From positions 1 to 39,324 of the forward strand of contig NZ_WRPR01000120.1 in NCBI RefSeq assembly GCF_010367455.1: a stretch of DNA of 39,324 nt. Reading direction: 5' to 3'. The DNA comes from Candidatus Laterigemmans baculatus. GTDB taxonomy: Bacteria > Planctomycetota > Planctomycetia > Pirellulales > Pirellulaceae. Below, one piece after another: positions 1 to 7,841 of the stretch (the first letter of the stretch is position 1; each line of letters starts with the position of its first letter). Below the pieces are notes generated by a model. The model made no database searches and was not told the DNA's origin. It saw only the letters and a program-made list of their open reading frames with translations. A program made the translations under genes and the position numbers.

Positions 1-321
1 GCCTTCGGCTTGCCGTTAAACGACTTGGTAGCCAACTGCTGGGCACTGCTGACTTTATGGCAATTCAGCGTAAGAAAGTGGCGCTGTCCAGCTAAGCCGT
101 ACGTCAGGCTCTCCAGCCTGACCTGTTGCCTCCATAGTTGCCTTTCGCTCCGCGAAAGAAGCATCCACCCGCGCGTGCTTTCGCGGAGCGAAAGGCGACT
201 CTGAGTCAGCCTGGAAAGGCCGACGCACACTGGCGGTGGCCGATGTAGGTAAACTAGGAAGCGACCCGCCCCGTTCCGGCACCTTCCGGGTGCGTCCTTC
301 CTCACTCGAGAATCCCTCCCG
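1..321. other. Gene-free left edge with repeats of families C and B
   Basis: No convincing gene lies here. Bases 1-25 match one arm of the family C hairpin at 24708-24774. Bases 140-197 hold an inverted pair of family B, whose core reads CTTTCGCGGAGCGAAAG. The rest, about 200-321, is the probable leader and promoter region of the ceramidase-like gene that starts at 322, but I see no clear promoter boxes. Short open frames here are repeat translations. Confidence 0.6.
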
Positions 322-2466
322 ATGCGAACCATTCCTACCGCGGTGCTGCTCGGCACCCTCTCGTGTCTGTGCTTTCCTGCTTCCCAAGCCTTGGCCGAAC
401 TGCGAGCCGGGGCGGCGATCGTGGACGTCTCGCCCGTCCAGTTTCCCGTGCTGATCAACGGCGGAATGACCAGCCGCAGCGCGGATAAGATCGTCACGCC
501 GGTCCATGCGCGGGCGATCGTGCTCGACGATGGTCAGGAGCGGTTGGCGATCGTCGTGGTCGACAGCTGCATGATGCCTCGGCAACTCCTCGATGAAGCC
601 AAAGAGTTGGCCGCGAGCCAGACCGAGATTCGCCCGGACCGGATGCTGATCTCGGCGACCCACACCCATACCGCCCCGGCTTCGATGGGCTGCTTGGGGA
701 CCGATCTCGATCCGGAGTACGTTCCCTACTTGCGGATCAAACTGGCCGAAGCGATCGTCGCCGCCGAAGCCAATTTGGAACCGGCGCGGGTCGGCTGGGG
801 CAAGGCCAACGCGGAGCACTACACGGCGCTGCGTCGCTGGATCCGCCGCCCGGATCGGATCGCCGAAGACCCGTTTGGCAATCCCACCGTGCGGGCCAAC
901 ATGCACGCTGGCCGGAACTGGGATGACGTGGTCGGGGAATCGGGCCCCGAAGATCCCGACCTGTCGCTGATCTCCATCCAGTCGACCAAGGGGGATCCGA
1001 TCGCCGTGCTGGCGAATTTTTCGATGCACTACTTCGGTGGCCAGCCGTCGGTCAGCGCCGACTATTTCGGGATCTTCAGCGACGGCTTGCAGCAGCGGAT
1101 CGCTGCGGATGCCAGCAAGGATCGGCCGCCGATGGTCGGCATCATGTCCCACGGCTGCAGCGGCGATATCTATCGCAAGGACTACACCCTGCAGACGCCT
1201 GAAGAGATTGAAGCGCTCTCGATGGAGGGCTACGCCCAGGGGCTGCTCGACATCGCGATGCAAGCCTACGAAAAGATCGAGTATTCGGACGATGCCGACC
1301 TGAAGATGCTCGAAACCCGGCTCGACATGAAGTACCGCGTCCCCGACAAGCAGCGATTGCAGTGGGCTCAGGGCGTCGTCGAAGCGATGGGCGATCGGCT
1401 GCCGAAGACGACCGAGGAAGTCTACGCCCGCGAACAACTCCTGCTCCACCAGTGGCAATCGACCCAGGTCGTCGTGCAGGCGCTCCGGATCGGTGACATC
1501 GCGATCGCGACGACGCCGAATGAGACCTACGCCCTGACGGGACTCAAAATCAAACTCCAAAGTCCGCTCGAGCAAACGATGGTGATCGAGCTGGCCAATG
1601 GAGGCGACGGCTACATTCCGCCACCGGAACAGCACCTCCTCGGCGGTTACAACACCTGGGCCGCTCGCTCGGCGGGACTCGAAGTCGAGGCCGAACCGCG
1701 GATTGCCGAAGCCGCACTGGCCTTGCTCGAGCAGGTCGCTGGCAAACCTCGCACTCCTTACGATCCGGGGCAGGGGCCCAGCGCCGAAAAAATCCTCGCC
1801 GCCGGCCCGGCTGCCTACTGGCGACTCGACGAGTTCTCAGCTCCCCGGGCCAGCGACGCATCGGGGAACCATCGTGAAGGCATCTACGAACCCGAAGTCG
1901 TCTATTTCCTCGAAGGTCCCCACTCCGACCAATTCTGTCGCGATGGCAATGTGAACCGCGCCGCTCACTTCGCCGGCGGCCGAATGCGAGCTCATCTTCC
2001 CGAACTGGACGACCAGTACTCGGTCTCCCTCTGGATCTGGAACGGGATGCCGGCCGACGCACGCCCGGTCAGCGGATGGTTCTTTTCGCGGGGCCCCAAC
2101 CACGGGCTGGCGCCGGCCGGGGAACAGCTTGGGGTCGGTGGCACCGGCGAGCACGCCGGCAAGCTGATCTTCCAGCAAGGCGACGGCAGCCCAACGGCGG
2201 GACGGACGGAAATTCCGCGGTGGACCTGGGCCCAGGTGACGATGGTCCGCGAGGGCGACGAAGTTCGCGTCTACCTCAACGGCAACGAAGAGCCGGAGAT
2301 CGTCGCCACGGCCAGCCAGACGCCGACGGCCGCCGCCAAGGAAATCTTCCTGGGAGGCCGAAGCGACAACCAGGCGAACTGGGAAGGACGCCTCGACGAG
2401 ATCGCTCTCTTCGATCGCCCGCTCCGCGGCGAAGAAGTCCGCGCTCTAGCGGGCCCGCAAAAGTAA
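322..2466 (+). CDS. Secreted neutral ceramidase-like protein with C-terminal LamG domain
   Basis: 714 residues. A signal peptide covers about residues 1-25 and ends after SQALA. Residues 27 to about 480 resemble the N-terminal domain of neutral/alkaline non-lysosomal ceramidases: the opening AGAAIVDVSP, a histidine-rich SATHTHTAP motif that fits metal binding, and SHGCSGDIYR. Residues from about 500 to the end form a concanavalin A-like LamG domain (AAYWRLDE early, LDEIALFDRPL near the end). The family cleaves amide-linked lipids, but planctomycetes carry many divergent members, so the true substrate is unknown. The LamG part suggests binding to a glycan or other surface polymer. The start is the first ATG before the signal peptide, with no clear ribosome binding site. 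It is probably a single-gene unit, converging on the glycan cluster across a family B repeat. Confidence 0.85.
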   Translation: MRTIPTAVLLGTLSCLCFPASQALAELRAGAAIVDVSPVQFPVLINGGMTSRSADKIVTPVHARAIVLDDGQERLAIVVVDSCMMPRQLLDEAKELAASQTEIRPDRMLISATHTHTAPASMGCLGTDLDPEYVPYLRIKLAEAIVAAEANLEPARVGWGKANAEHYTALRRWIRRPDRIAEDPFGNPTVRANMHAGRNWDDVVGESGPEDPDLSLISIQSTKGDPIAVLANFSMHYFGGQPSVSADYFGIFSDGLQQRIAADASKDRPPMVGIMSHGCSGDIYRKDYTLQTPEEIEALSMEGYAQGLLDIAMQAYEKIEYSDDADLKMLETRLDMKYRVPDKQRLQWAQGVVEAMGDRLPKTTEEVYAREQLLLHQWQSTQVVVQALRIGDIAIATTPNETYALTGLKIKLQSPLEQTMVIELANGGDGYIPPPEQHLLGGYNTWAARSAGLEVEAEPRIAEAALALLEQVAGKPRTPYDPGQGPSAEKILAAGPAAYWRLDEFSAPRASDASGNHREGIYEPEVVYFLEGPHSDQFCRDGNVNRAAHFAGGRMRAHLPELDDQYSVSLWIWNGMPADARPVSGWFFSRGPNHGLAPAGEQLGVGGTGEHAGKLIFQQGDGSPTAGRTEIPRWTWAQVTMVREGDEVRVYLNGNEEPEIVATASQTPTAAAKEIFLGGRSDNQANWEGRLDEIALFDRPLRGEEVRALAGPQK

Positions 2467-2497
2467 GCCGCCGGCGGGCTCTTCCCAGCACCCTTCT

Positions 2498-2600
2498 ATA
2501 GTCGCCTTTCGCTCCGCGAAAGTAGCGTCCTAGCGCAACTTTCGCGGAGCGAAAGGCAACTATGCGGAGCGCAAGGCGACTATGCGGAGCGCAAGGCGAC
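2498..2600. repeat. Family B repeat cluster between convergent genes
   Basis: Contains an inverted pair of the CTTTCGCGGAGCGAAAG family, followed by tandem units of about 20 bp reading GCGGAGCGCAAGGCGACTAT. The array starts 31 bp after the ceramidase-like stop and ends directly against the stop codon of the glycoside hydrolase at 2602. It could fold in RNA from both directions and act as a shared transcript end, though there is no U-run. Confidence 0.8.
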
Positions 2601-2601
2601 G

Positions 2602-3567
2602 TTACGACGGGGCCGCGGCGGCGCAGCGACTGGAGCGTGAACGTTTCTCCGCCAGCAATTCTTTCATCACGTCGTAAGCCGGTTTCTTGACGCCTTCCCA
2701 GGAGACAAGGCCCATGTGGTACTCATTCTCATCCACATGAAATCCCTCGATCGCTTCACGAGCCGGATCAAGGTCAATGAGGCTGTACCAGTAGACGCGT
2801 TCGGCCGGAGCGAGGGCCGCTTCCCGCAGCTTTACGACTTGCAGCTCGTAACGGTCTTCTCGATGAGCCTCGAGATCCCATGTCGCGAGCCCCGTTTCGG
2901 TGACCCAAATCGGACGTTCCCCCGCCTCGGCCGCGACTTTCTCAATCTTATGCTTCCAGCCGCGCCAGTGCGTGTACCATTCCCAATTCGGCTGGTCGTC
3001 CCACCACATCTCAGGGAAAGCGTGGATCGCGATGATATCAAGATTATGTAGAGCCTGATGGCGATCCATCAGGGCGATCCACTGGGGATCGGCCGGGCAC
3101 ATTCCACCGAGCACCGTCGGCACCCCGTCTTGCTGCGCTTTGGCCGCGGCCAAGCGAATCATTTCGGCGAACTTGGCCCACTCGGGGTCGAACCGATCAA
3201 AGCCCCACTTGTAGCGGTTATTGGGCTCGTTCCAGAGTTCCAAGTGACTGAAGAAATCACCGTAATCTCGAGTCAGCTGACCGATGAAGTCGGCGTAATC
3301 GGCCAGGCGCCGCGGCGGCCCGCTGCAGCATCGGCCTTCGGCGAGCGAAGGAGGCGTATGCCAGACGCTGAGGAGCACCTCGAAGTCGGCCAACTGCCGC
3401 ATTTGCCACTCATACCACTCGGCGCCTCCCGGCCGGTGAAAGTCGGCCCAGGAGACGCCGGTCCGCAAGTGTCGAACGTTGAGGTCATGGAGGAGTTCGA
3501 CGGCTCGCTCGACCGAGGCATAGTCTTGGTAATGAAACCACTGACAAATTCCTAATCGGTTGCGCAT
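2602..3567 (-). CDS. Clan-A glycoside hydrolase, cytosolic, in glycan cluster
   Basis: 321 residues forming a single (beta/alpha)8-barrel of the GH clan A type. The likely acid/base is Glu114 in LWNEPNN and the likely nucleophile Glu224 in WVTETG; these are the usual strand 4 and strand 7 positions. It resembles short beta-xylosidase or cellulase-like members such as the GH39/GH5 groups, but I cannot fix the family. There is no signal peptide, which is unusual for a polysaccharide-degrading enzyme and suggests trimming or turnover of an intracellular oligosaccharide. It is the last gene of the cluster; its start overlaps the methyltransferase end by 16 bp, implying translational coupling. The C-terminus is alanine-rich and its stop abuts the family B array. 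Confidence 0.8.
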   Translation of the reverse strand: MRNRLGICQWFHYQDYASVERAVELLHDLNVRHLRTGVSWADFHRPGGAEWYEWQMRQLADFEVLLSVWHTPPSLAEGRCCSGPPRRLADYADFIGQLTRDYGDFFSHLELWNEPNNRYKWGFDRFDPEWAKFAEMIRLAAAKAQQDGVPTVLGGMCPADPQWIALMDRHQALHNLDIIAIHAFPEMWWDDQPNWEWYTHWRGWKHKIEKVAAEAGERPIWVTETGLATWDLEAHREDRYELQVVKLREAALAPAERVYWYSLIDLDPAREAIEGFHVDENEYHMGLVSWEGVKKPAYDVMKELLAEKRSRSSRCAAAAPS

Positions 3568-4370
3568 CGTGGATTCTCATGTGAGTTCGAGCTTGCGATT
3601 TCGGACTGACCGGTGGCCGCTAGATACTCCGCTTCCAAGAGCTCCCCGATGCCCTCATCCGCGATGGATTTCGGTTCGCAGAGGTAAATCTCATGGGCCG
3701 GCCGCGAGGTCGGCTGCCATCCACAGCTCCGTAGCATCGCCTCGACGCAGGCGTGATTGGGGGCCCACCAGTTCGTCGGGTCGTTGGCCAACCGGCGTTC
3801 GATGAACGCCATCGCGGGCCAGCCGGGCTCATTCATGCGGCCGCGGCCACCGAGATCCATGTCGGCGGGCGGTTCGATCACCTCGTCACCGGGAGCTGTC
3901 ATGGTCTGAAAAACCATCATTCGCCGAGCCTTGCGAGCGACGATGTCCAATCCCAACATCGGGTAACGGAGATGGTATAGCACGCCCATGAACCATACCA
4001 AATCATAAGTCTCGGGAGTATGAGCCAGATCGTAGATTTGCATCTGCCGAAACTGGATCCGGTCTTCCATCCCGAACTGGCCGGCGGCCCACCTTGCCTG
4101 CCTCAGGTAACGGGGGTCGTGATCAATCGCCGTCACTTCGGCACCTCGGCGCGCCAGCTCGACGCTGTAGAACCCGGCGTTGCAGCCGATATCGAGCACG
4201 GTCCAGCCCGAGAGGTCGCTGGGGAGATGGGGTTCGATCTGGAGCCACTTGTTGTTGGGAAAATCTCCTAGCCCATGCCCCGGCGCCGTCTGGCTCCCAT
4301 CGGGAAGATGCAAGTTGTGAAACCAGGGGCCGAGTTGCTGCACGGTATCATGCATGGGGAGAGGCTCCAT
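3552..4370 (-). CDS. SAM-dependent methyltransferase of the glycan cluster
   Basis: 272 residues. Class I methyltransferase fold: motif I VLDIGCNAG at residues 58-66, followed by an acidic strand end (VTAIDHD) and a later DLVWFMGVLYHL segment. From memory it resembles the TIGR04290 (Rta_06860-type) family, but I could not check this. The acceptor is unknown; by context it may be a sugar hydroxyl or carboxylate of the cluster product. An alternative start is Met6 (4355). It lies 15 bp after the CgeB-type gene upstream and overlaps the glycoside hydrolase by 16 bp. Confidence 0.8.
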   Translation of the reverse strand: MEPLPMHDTVQQLGPWFHNLHLPDGSQTAPGHGLGDFPNNKWLQIEPHLPSDLSGWTVLDIGCNAGFYSVELARRGAEVTAIDHDPRYLRQARWAAGQFGMEDRIQFRQMQIYDLAHTPETYDLVWFMGVLYHLRYPMLGLDIVARKARRMMVFQTMTAPGDEVIEPPADMDLGGRGRMNEPGWPAMAFIERRLANDPTNWWAPNHACVEAMLRSCGWQPTSRPAHEIYLCEPKSIADEGIGELLEAEYLAATGQSEIASSNSHENPRCATD

Positions 4371-4385
4371 GAGGCTGATTGAGGT

Positions 4386-5492
4386 TCAGGAAATTCGCTT
4401 GGGGACCCGAGACTGCGACCGCTTCTGATTCGCTTCCTCGACGAACTGTTCGAACTGCTCGGCTCGGCGGTCGGCGGTATGATCAGCCAGCACTCGCTCG
4501 CGGGCGGCATGGCCGATCGCGGCGGCTTCGGTCGCATCGATCCGTTGCAGCAGGCGCAACACTTCGGCCGATGACTTGCCGATCAGGATTTCGCGATCCG
4601 GTTCGAAAAGTTCGTCCAGCCCCGCCCACCAGTCGCTGATAATTGGAGTCCCGCAAGCGGCTGCTTCGAAAAGCCGCACGCTCGGCGAATGCCCGGCACG
4701 AATCATCTCAGCTCGCGTGACGTTCAGCGTAAATCGCTGCGAGTTGTAGAAACGGCAATGCTCCGCTGGTGGCAAATGGTCGATTCGCTCCACATTAGGC
4801 GGCCAGCGAATCGTATCGGGATATTGAGGACCAGCGACGACAAACCGCCCCTGTGGATACTGGCTCGCCGGCTCGATGAGTAACTTTTCGAGTGGCGGCT
4901 GGCGATCGGTGCTATAGGTTCCAAGGTAGCCCAGATCGTATCGCTGTTCTGTTTCGAGTGGGTAATAATGCTCCGGATCGACCGAACAGTAGAGCGGACG
5001 GGCGAGGGGCGAATGAAACTCCCGCTCCAAACGCTGCAACGACTTTCCACCACTGAAGGAAAGATATAAGTCGTACTGGGACACGAGGTCGGGGGAGAGG
5101 TATTCGCAGTCGTCTTCTGCAAGCCGAGCCAGAGTGATCGGCGTATCGATGTCATAAAAAGCAGTTAGATTTTCCGCCGACTCTTGGACCCACTTGCCGA
5201 CCGCGATTCCGTCAGGGACATACGAACCGACGACGACCACATCGGCCTCGCGGATCGTCGTCGAGAATCTGCCCCGGAGTTCATCGAGCGAATCGTACAA
5301 CTCGGTCTGGCACCCGGGAGGATTTGCCAGGTCGCGGTTATCCGCATACCAGGGAACGTCTCTTTCCAAAAACGTCACCCGGTGGCCCCGTGCTGCCAAG
5401 GATCGAACCAGCCCGCGGTACGTCGTCGCGTGACCATTCCCCCACGAGGATGTGATCGAGAGGCCGAGGATCGTGATGTCGAGCGTCGCCAT
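4386..5492 (-). CDS. CgeB-type glycosyltransferase, copy 3
   Basis: 368 residues. Two Rossmann-like halves of the GT-B fold. The C-terminal half holds the typical nucleotide-sugar site segment SPSVRLFEAAACGTPIISD with the acidic residue of the E-x-A-A-C-G type motif, followed by GLDELFEPDREILIG. This arrangement is that of CgeB/DUF3880-type transferases, named for a Bacillus spore-coat gene. The N-terminus (LGLSITSSWGNGHATTYRG) matches the two upstream paralogues, so the three arose by duplication. No signal peptide or membrane segment is visible, so it acts in the cytosol or peripherally at the membrane. The gaps are only 6 bp to the upstream gene and 15 bp to the methyltransferase. Donor and acceptor are unknown. 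Confidence 0.85.
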   Translation of the reverse strand: MATLDITILGLSITSSWGNGHATTYRGLVRSLAARGHRVTFLERDVPWYADNRDLANPPGCQTELYDSLDELRGRFSTTIREADVVVVGSYVPDGIAVGKWVQESAENLTAFYDIDTPITLARLAEDDCEYLSPDLVSQYDLYLSFSGGKSLQRLEREFHSPLARPLYCSVDPEHYYPLETEQRYDLGYLGTYSTDRQPPLEKLLIEPASQYPQGRFVVAGPQYPDTIRWPPNVERIDHLPPAEHCRFYNSQRFTLNVTRAEMIRAGHSPSVRLFEAAACGTPIISDWWAGLDELFEPDREILIGKSSAEVLRLLQRIDATEAAAIGHAARERVLADHTADRRAEQFEQFVEEANQKRSQSRVPKRIS

Positions 5493-5498
5493 GGGCGT

Positions 5499-6638
5499 TC
5501 ACAACTGGGTAAGGGACGATGGGACAGGGGAGACGATGTCGCGACTTTCGAGAGCGTCGCGGCCCTCGAGTACCGCCTCGAGCTCGCGGGCGCGATGTTC
5601 GTAGGTGTGCTCGGCGAGAACGCGGCGAAGCGCCGCACGTCCGATCGCTTCCGCTCGCTCGGGCGTGAGACGCTGGAGATGCTCGGCGACCTGAGCCCCA
5701 TCCTCCGCGACCAGGACTTCGGCGTCGGGCTCCAGGAACAACTCCAGACCTTCCCAAGCGTCGGTGATCAGGCACGCGCCCGCACCGGCCGCTTCGAAGA
5801 CCCGTGTCGCTGGCGAGTACCCGAACCGGGCCATGCTTTCGCGGCTGATATTCAGCACCGCCTTGGGCGTGCAGTTGAGCGCGTTATGGTCGCGGGTGAA
5901 AACGTGCCCGAGGTGCCGGACGTTCTCCGGCAACGCGACGCCTGCATCCCAGCCGCTACCGCCAAGCAGAAACGACTCGTCCGGCAGTTGGCGGGCAGCG
6001 TCGAAGAAGAAATCGAAGACCCGCTGTTCGCGATCCGGCAAGCGATTGCCCAGGAAGGCGAGCGAGCCGCTGAAGCGTGGATCGGGCGGGACCGGATGGT
6101 GCGACTCGGGGTCGACAGCGTTATAGATGGGCACGCAGCGGGCCGCCCCCAGCGCCGTGTAGGCGTTGATCACTGGCGGTCCGCCCCCGTAGGTCAGCAC
6201 CATGTCGTAGCGGGGAATCAGCGGGAGAAACGGATCGCGGGGATCGTTTTGGACCCGTTCGAGCGTCGCTGGTGCATCGACATCCCAGAAGGCGACGAGT
6301 GTCTCGGGCCGTTGCAGGTCGAGCACCGCCGCCTCGAGCAGCTCGTCGAACACGCCCACGCCGCTCGCTTTGACGACGACGTCTGAACCCTTCGCTCGCT
6401 CCAGACAGCGTTCCAGTTCCGCGGTCCCATCGGCCGAGTAGACGACCACCTCGGCCCACTCCGGGTCGGGCAGATCGCGGTGCTGCTGGCGTTCGAACGC
6501 GTCCGGCTCGTAAAACGTGACGCGATGCCCGCGGGCGTGCAGGGCGCGGATCACTCCGCGGTAGTAGGTCGCCGCGCCGTTCCAGTAGGCGGAGACGAGG
6601 CTCGAGCCAAAGAAAGCGATCTGCATTCCCGCTGACAT
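5499..6638 (-). CDS. CgeB-type glycosyltransferase, copy 2
   Basis: 379 residues, the same GT-B architecture as its neighbours. The N-terminus reads FGSSLVSAYWNGAATYYRG, and the donor-site segment is SPATRVFEAAGAGACLITD followed by GLELFLEPDAEVLV. It starts 3 bp after copy 1 ends, so the three are certainly co-transcribed. Divergence between copies is large enough that each probably adds a different sugar or uses a different acceptor; this is inference. No export signal. The long open frames on the opposite strand here are GC-driven shadows. Confidence 0.85.
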   Translation of the reverse strand: MSAGMQIAFFGSSLVSAYWNGAATYYRGVIRALHARGHRVTFYEPDAFERQQHRDLPDPEWAEVVVYSADGTAELERCLERAKGSDVVVKASGVGVFDELLEAAVLDLQRPETLVAFWDVDAPATLERVQNDPRDPFLPLIPRYDMVLTYGGGPPVINAYTALGAARCVPIYNAVDPESHHPVPPDPRFSGSLAFLGNRLPDREQRVFDFFFDAARQLPDESFLLGGSGWDAGVALPENVRHLGHVFTRDHNALNCTPKAVLNISRESMARFGYSPATRVFEAAGAGACLITDAWEGLELFLEPDAEVLVAEDGAQVAEHLQRLTPERAEAIGRAALRRVLAEHTYEHRARELEAVLEGRDALESRDIVSPVPSSLTQL

Positions 6639-6641
6639 GTG

Positions 6642-7841
6642 TCACTGTGCCTCTCTATCACGAGGTGAAGGAATCTCAGTACTCAGGCTCTCGGCCTCGG
6701 CCGTTTTTCGCAGCCCGAGCTCCGCGAAAATCTGCCACAGCTCGTCGACGCGGTGGCCGCAGGTATGCCGCTCGAGGATCGTTTGGCGACCGTGGGCGGC
6801 CAGCTCCTCGGCTCGCTGTGGATCGCGGAGCACGAGCTCGAGGGCCTGCTGCATTTCCTCGGGGGTCTCGGCGACCAGATAATCTTTCCCCGGCGTGAAC
6901 AGCCCTTCGATGTCGTCCCACCGCAGCGAAACGAGGGGAATGCCGCAGGCGAGCGCCTCGAAGACGCGGATCGTGGGAACCCCCGGCAGCGACTCGCGGT
7001 AGGGCCGGCGGGGGACGTGGACCGTGCACCGATAGCGGCGAAAAACTTCCGGCACCCGCCCGTTCGCCAACCACCCTCGGTACTCGATTCCCGCTTCGGC
7101 AAGCGCCGCCAAGCCCTCGTCGGGATACCGCACGCCATACACGCACCCTCGCAGGCCGAGGCGGCGGACTGGCTGCAAAAGGTACTGCTGGAGCTCTTCA
7201 CTCCGCTCGCCGTCTCCCCAGTTGCCGACCCACACCAGGTCGCCGTCGAAGTCGTCCGCGTCGGCCGAGCCGTCTTCCCCGCTTCCCTGCGAGCCTTCCC
7301 GGCTCCCCAAGGGCTCGAAGAGCCGTGTGTCGGCCGCTTCGTGCCAGGTCCAAGCCCGCTCGGCCCAACCGTTGCGAAGGTAGAGGTCGCGGATCACCGC
7401 TCCGAAGGCGAGCACCCCGTCGTAGTGGCGGAGATCGTAACGGCTGATCTCTTCCGGGGCCGTCGCCGCTCGGTGATGGGTGTCGTGAAACAGCAAACGG
7501 AAGTTGTGCCGGGTGCGGGCCAACCCGAGTCGGCTGACCAGTTGCGGATCGTTCCACTCGTGCACCAACACCACGTCGGCGTCCTCGACCGCGGTGTCGA
7601 CGTCGAACGTCGCGAGGTCGTACGGCTTGCTGCTCAGGCCGGGATACGAACGTTCGAACTCTCGCAGCGGCTCCTCACCATGGTCGCGGCGGAGGTTCTC
7701 CAGGCTCCAGCCGTCGGCCGGTTCGTAAATGCGGACCTGATGCCCGCGATCGACCATCTCACTCGCAACGCCCCGCAAGAAATGCGCGTTGCCGTGATTC
7801 CAACAGGAGACCAAGGAGTGATAGAAGAGAACGATTCGCAT
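6642..7841 (-). CDS. CgeB-type glycosyltransferase, copy 1
   Basis: 399 residues, the first of three tandem CgeB-type transferases in transcription order. The N-terminus reads LFYHSLVSCWNHGNAHFLRG and the donor-site segment GVPTIRVFEALACGIPLVS, followed by IEGLFTPGKDYLV. It has a slightly longer middle section with an acidic stretch, EDGSADADDFDGD, at about residues 190-200, probably a surface loop. Its ATG shares one base with the stop of the GT4 gene upstream (TGATG), a classic coupling arrangement. Function by family: transfer of a sugar from a nucleotide-sugar donor; substrate unknown. Confidence 0.85.
   Translation of the reverse strand: MRIVLFYHSLVSCWNHGNAHFLRGVASEMVDRGHQVRIYEPADGWSLENLRRDHGEEPLREFERSYPGLSSKPYDLATFDVDTAVEDADVVLVHEWNDPQLVSRLGLARTRHNFRLLFHDTHHRAATAPEEISRYDLRHYDGVLAFGAVIRDLYLRNGWAERAWTWHEAADTRLFEPLGSREGSQGSGEDGSADADDFDGDLVWVGNWGDGERSEELQQYLLQPVRRLGLRGCVYGVRYPDEGLAALAEAGIEYRGWLANGRVPEVFRRYRCTVHVPRRPYRESLPGVPTIRVFEALACGIPLVSLRWDDIEGLFTPGKDYLVAETPEEMQQALELVLRDPQRAEELAAHGRQTILERHTCGHRVDELWQIFAELGLRKTAEAESLSTEIPSPRDREAQ

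Noticed and set aside
55-1635. 526-residue open frame on the minus strand
   Set aside because: Antisense to the ceramidase-like gene, arginine/histidine-rich without family motifs; a GC-driven shadow.
5184-6386. 400-residue plus-strand open frame
   Set aside because: Opposite to two well-supported CgeB-type genes; composition typical of a shadow frame.
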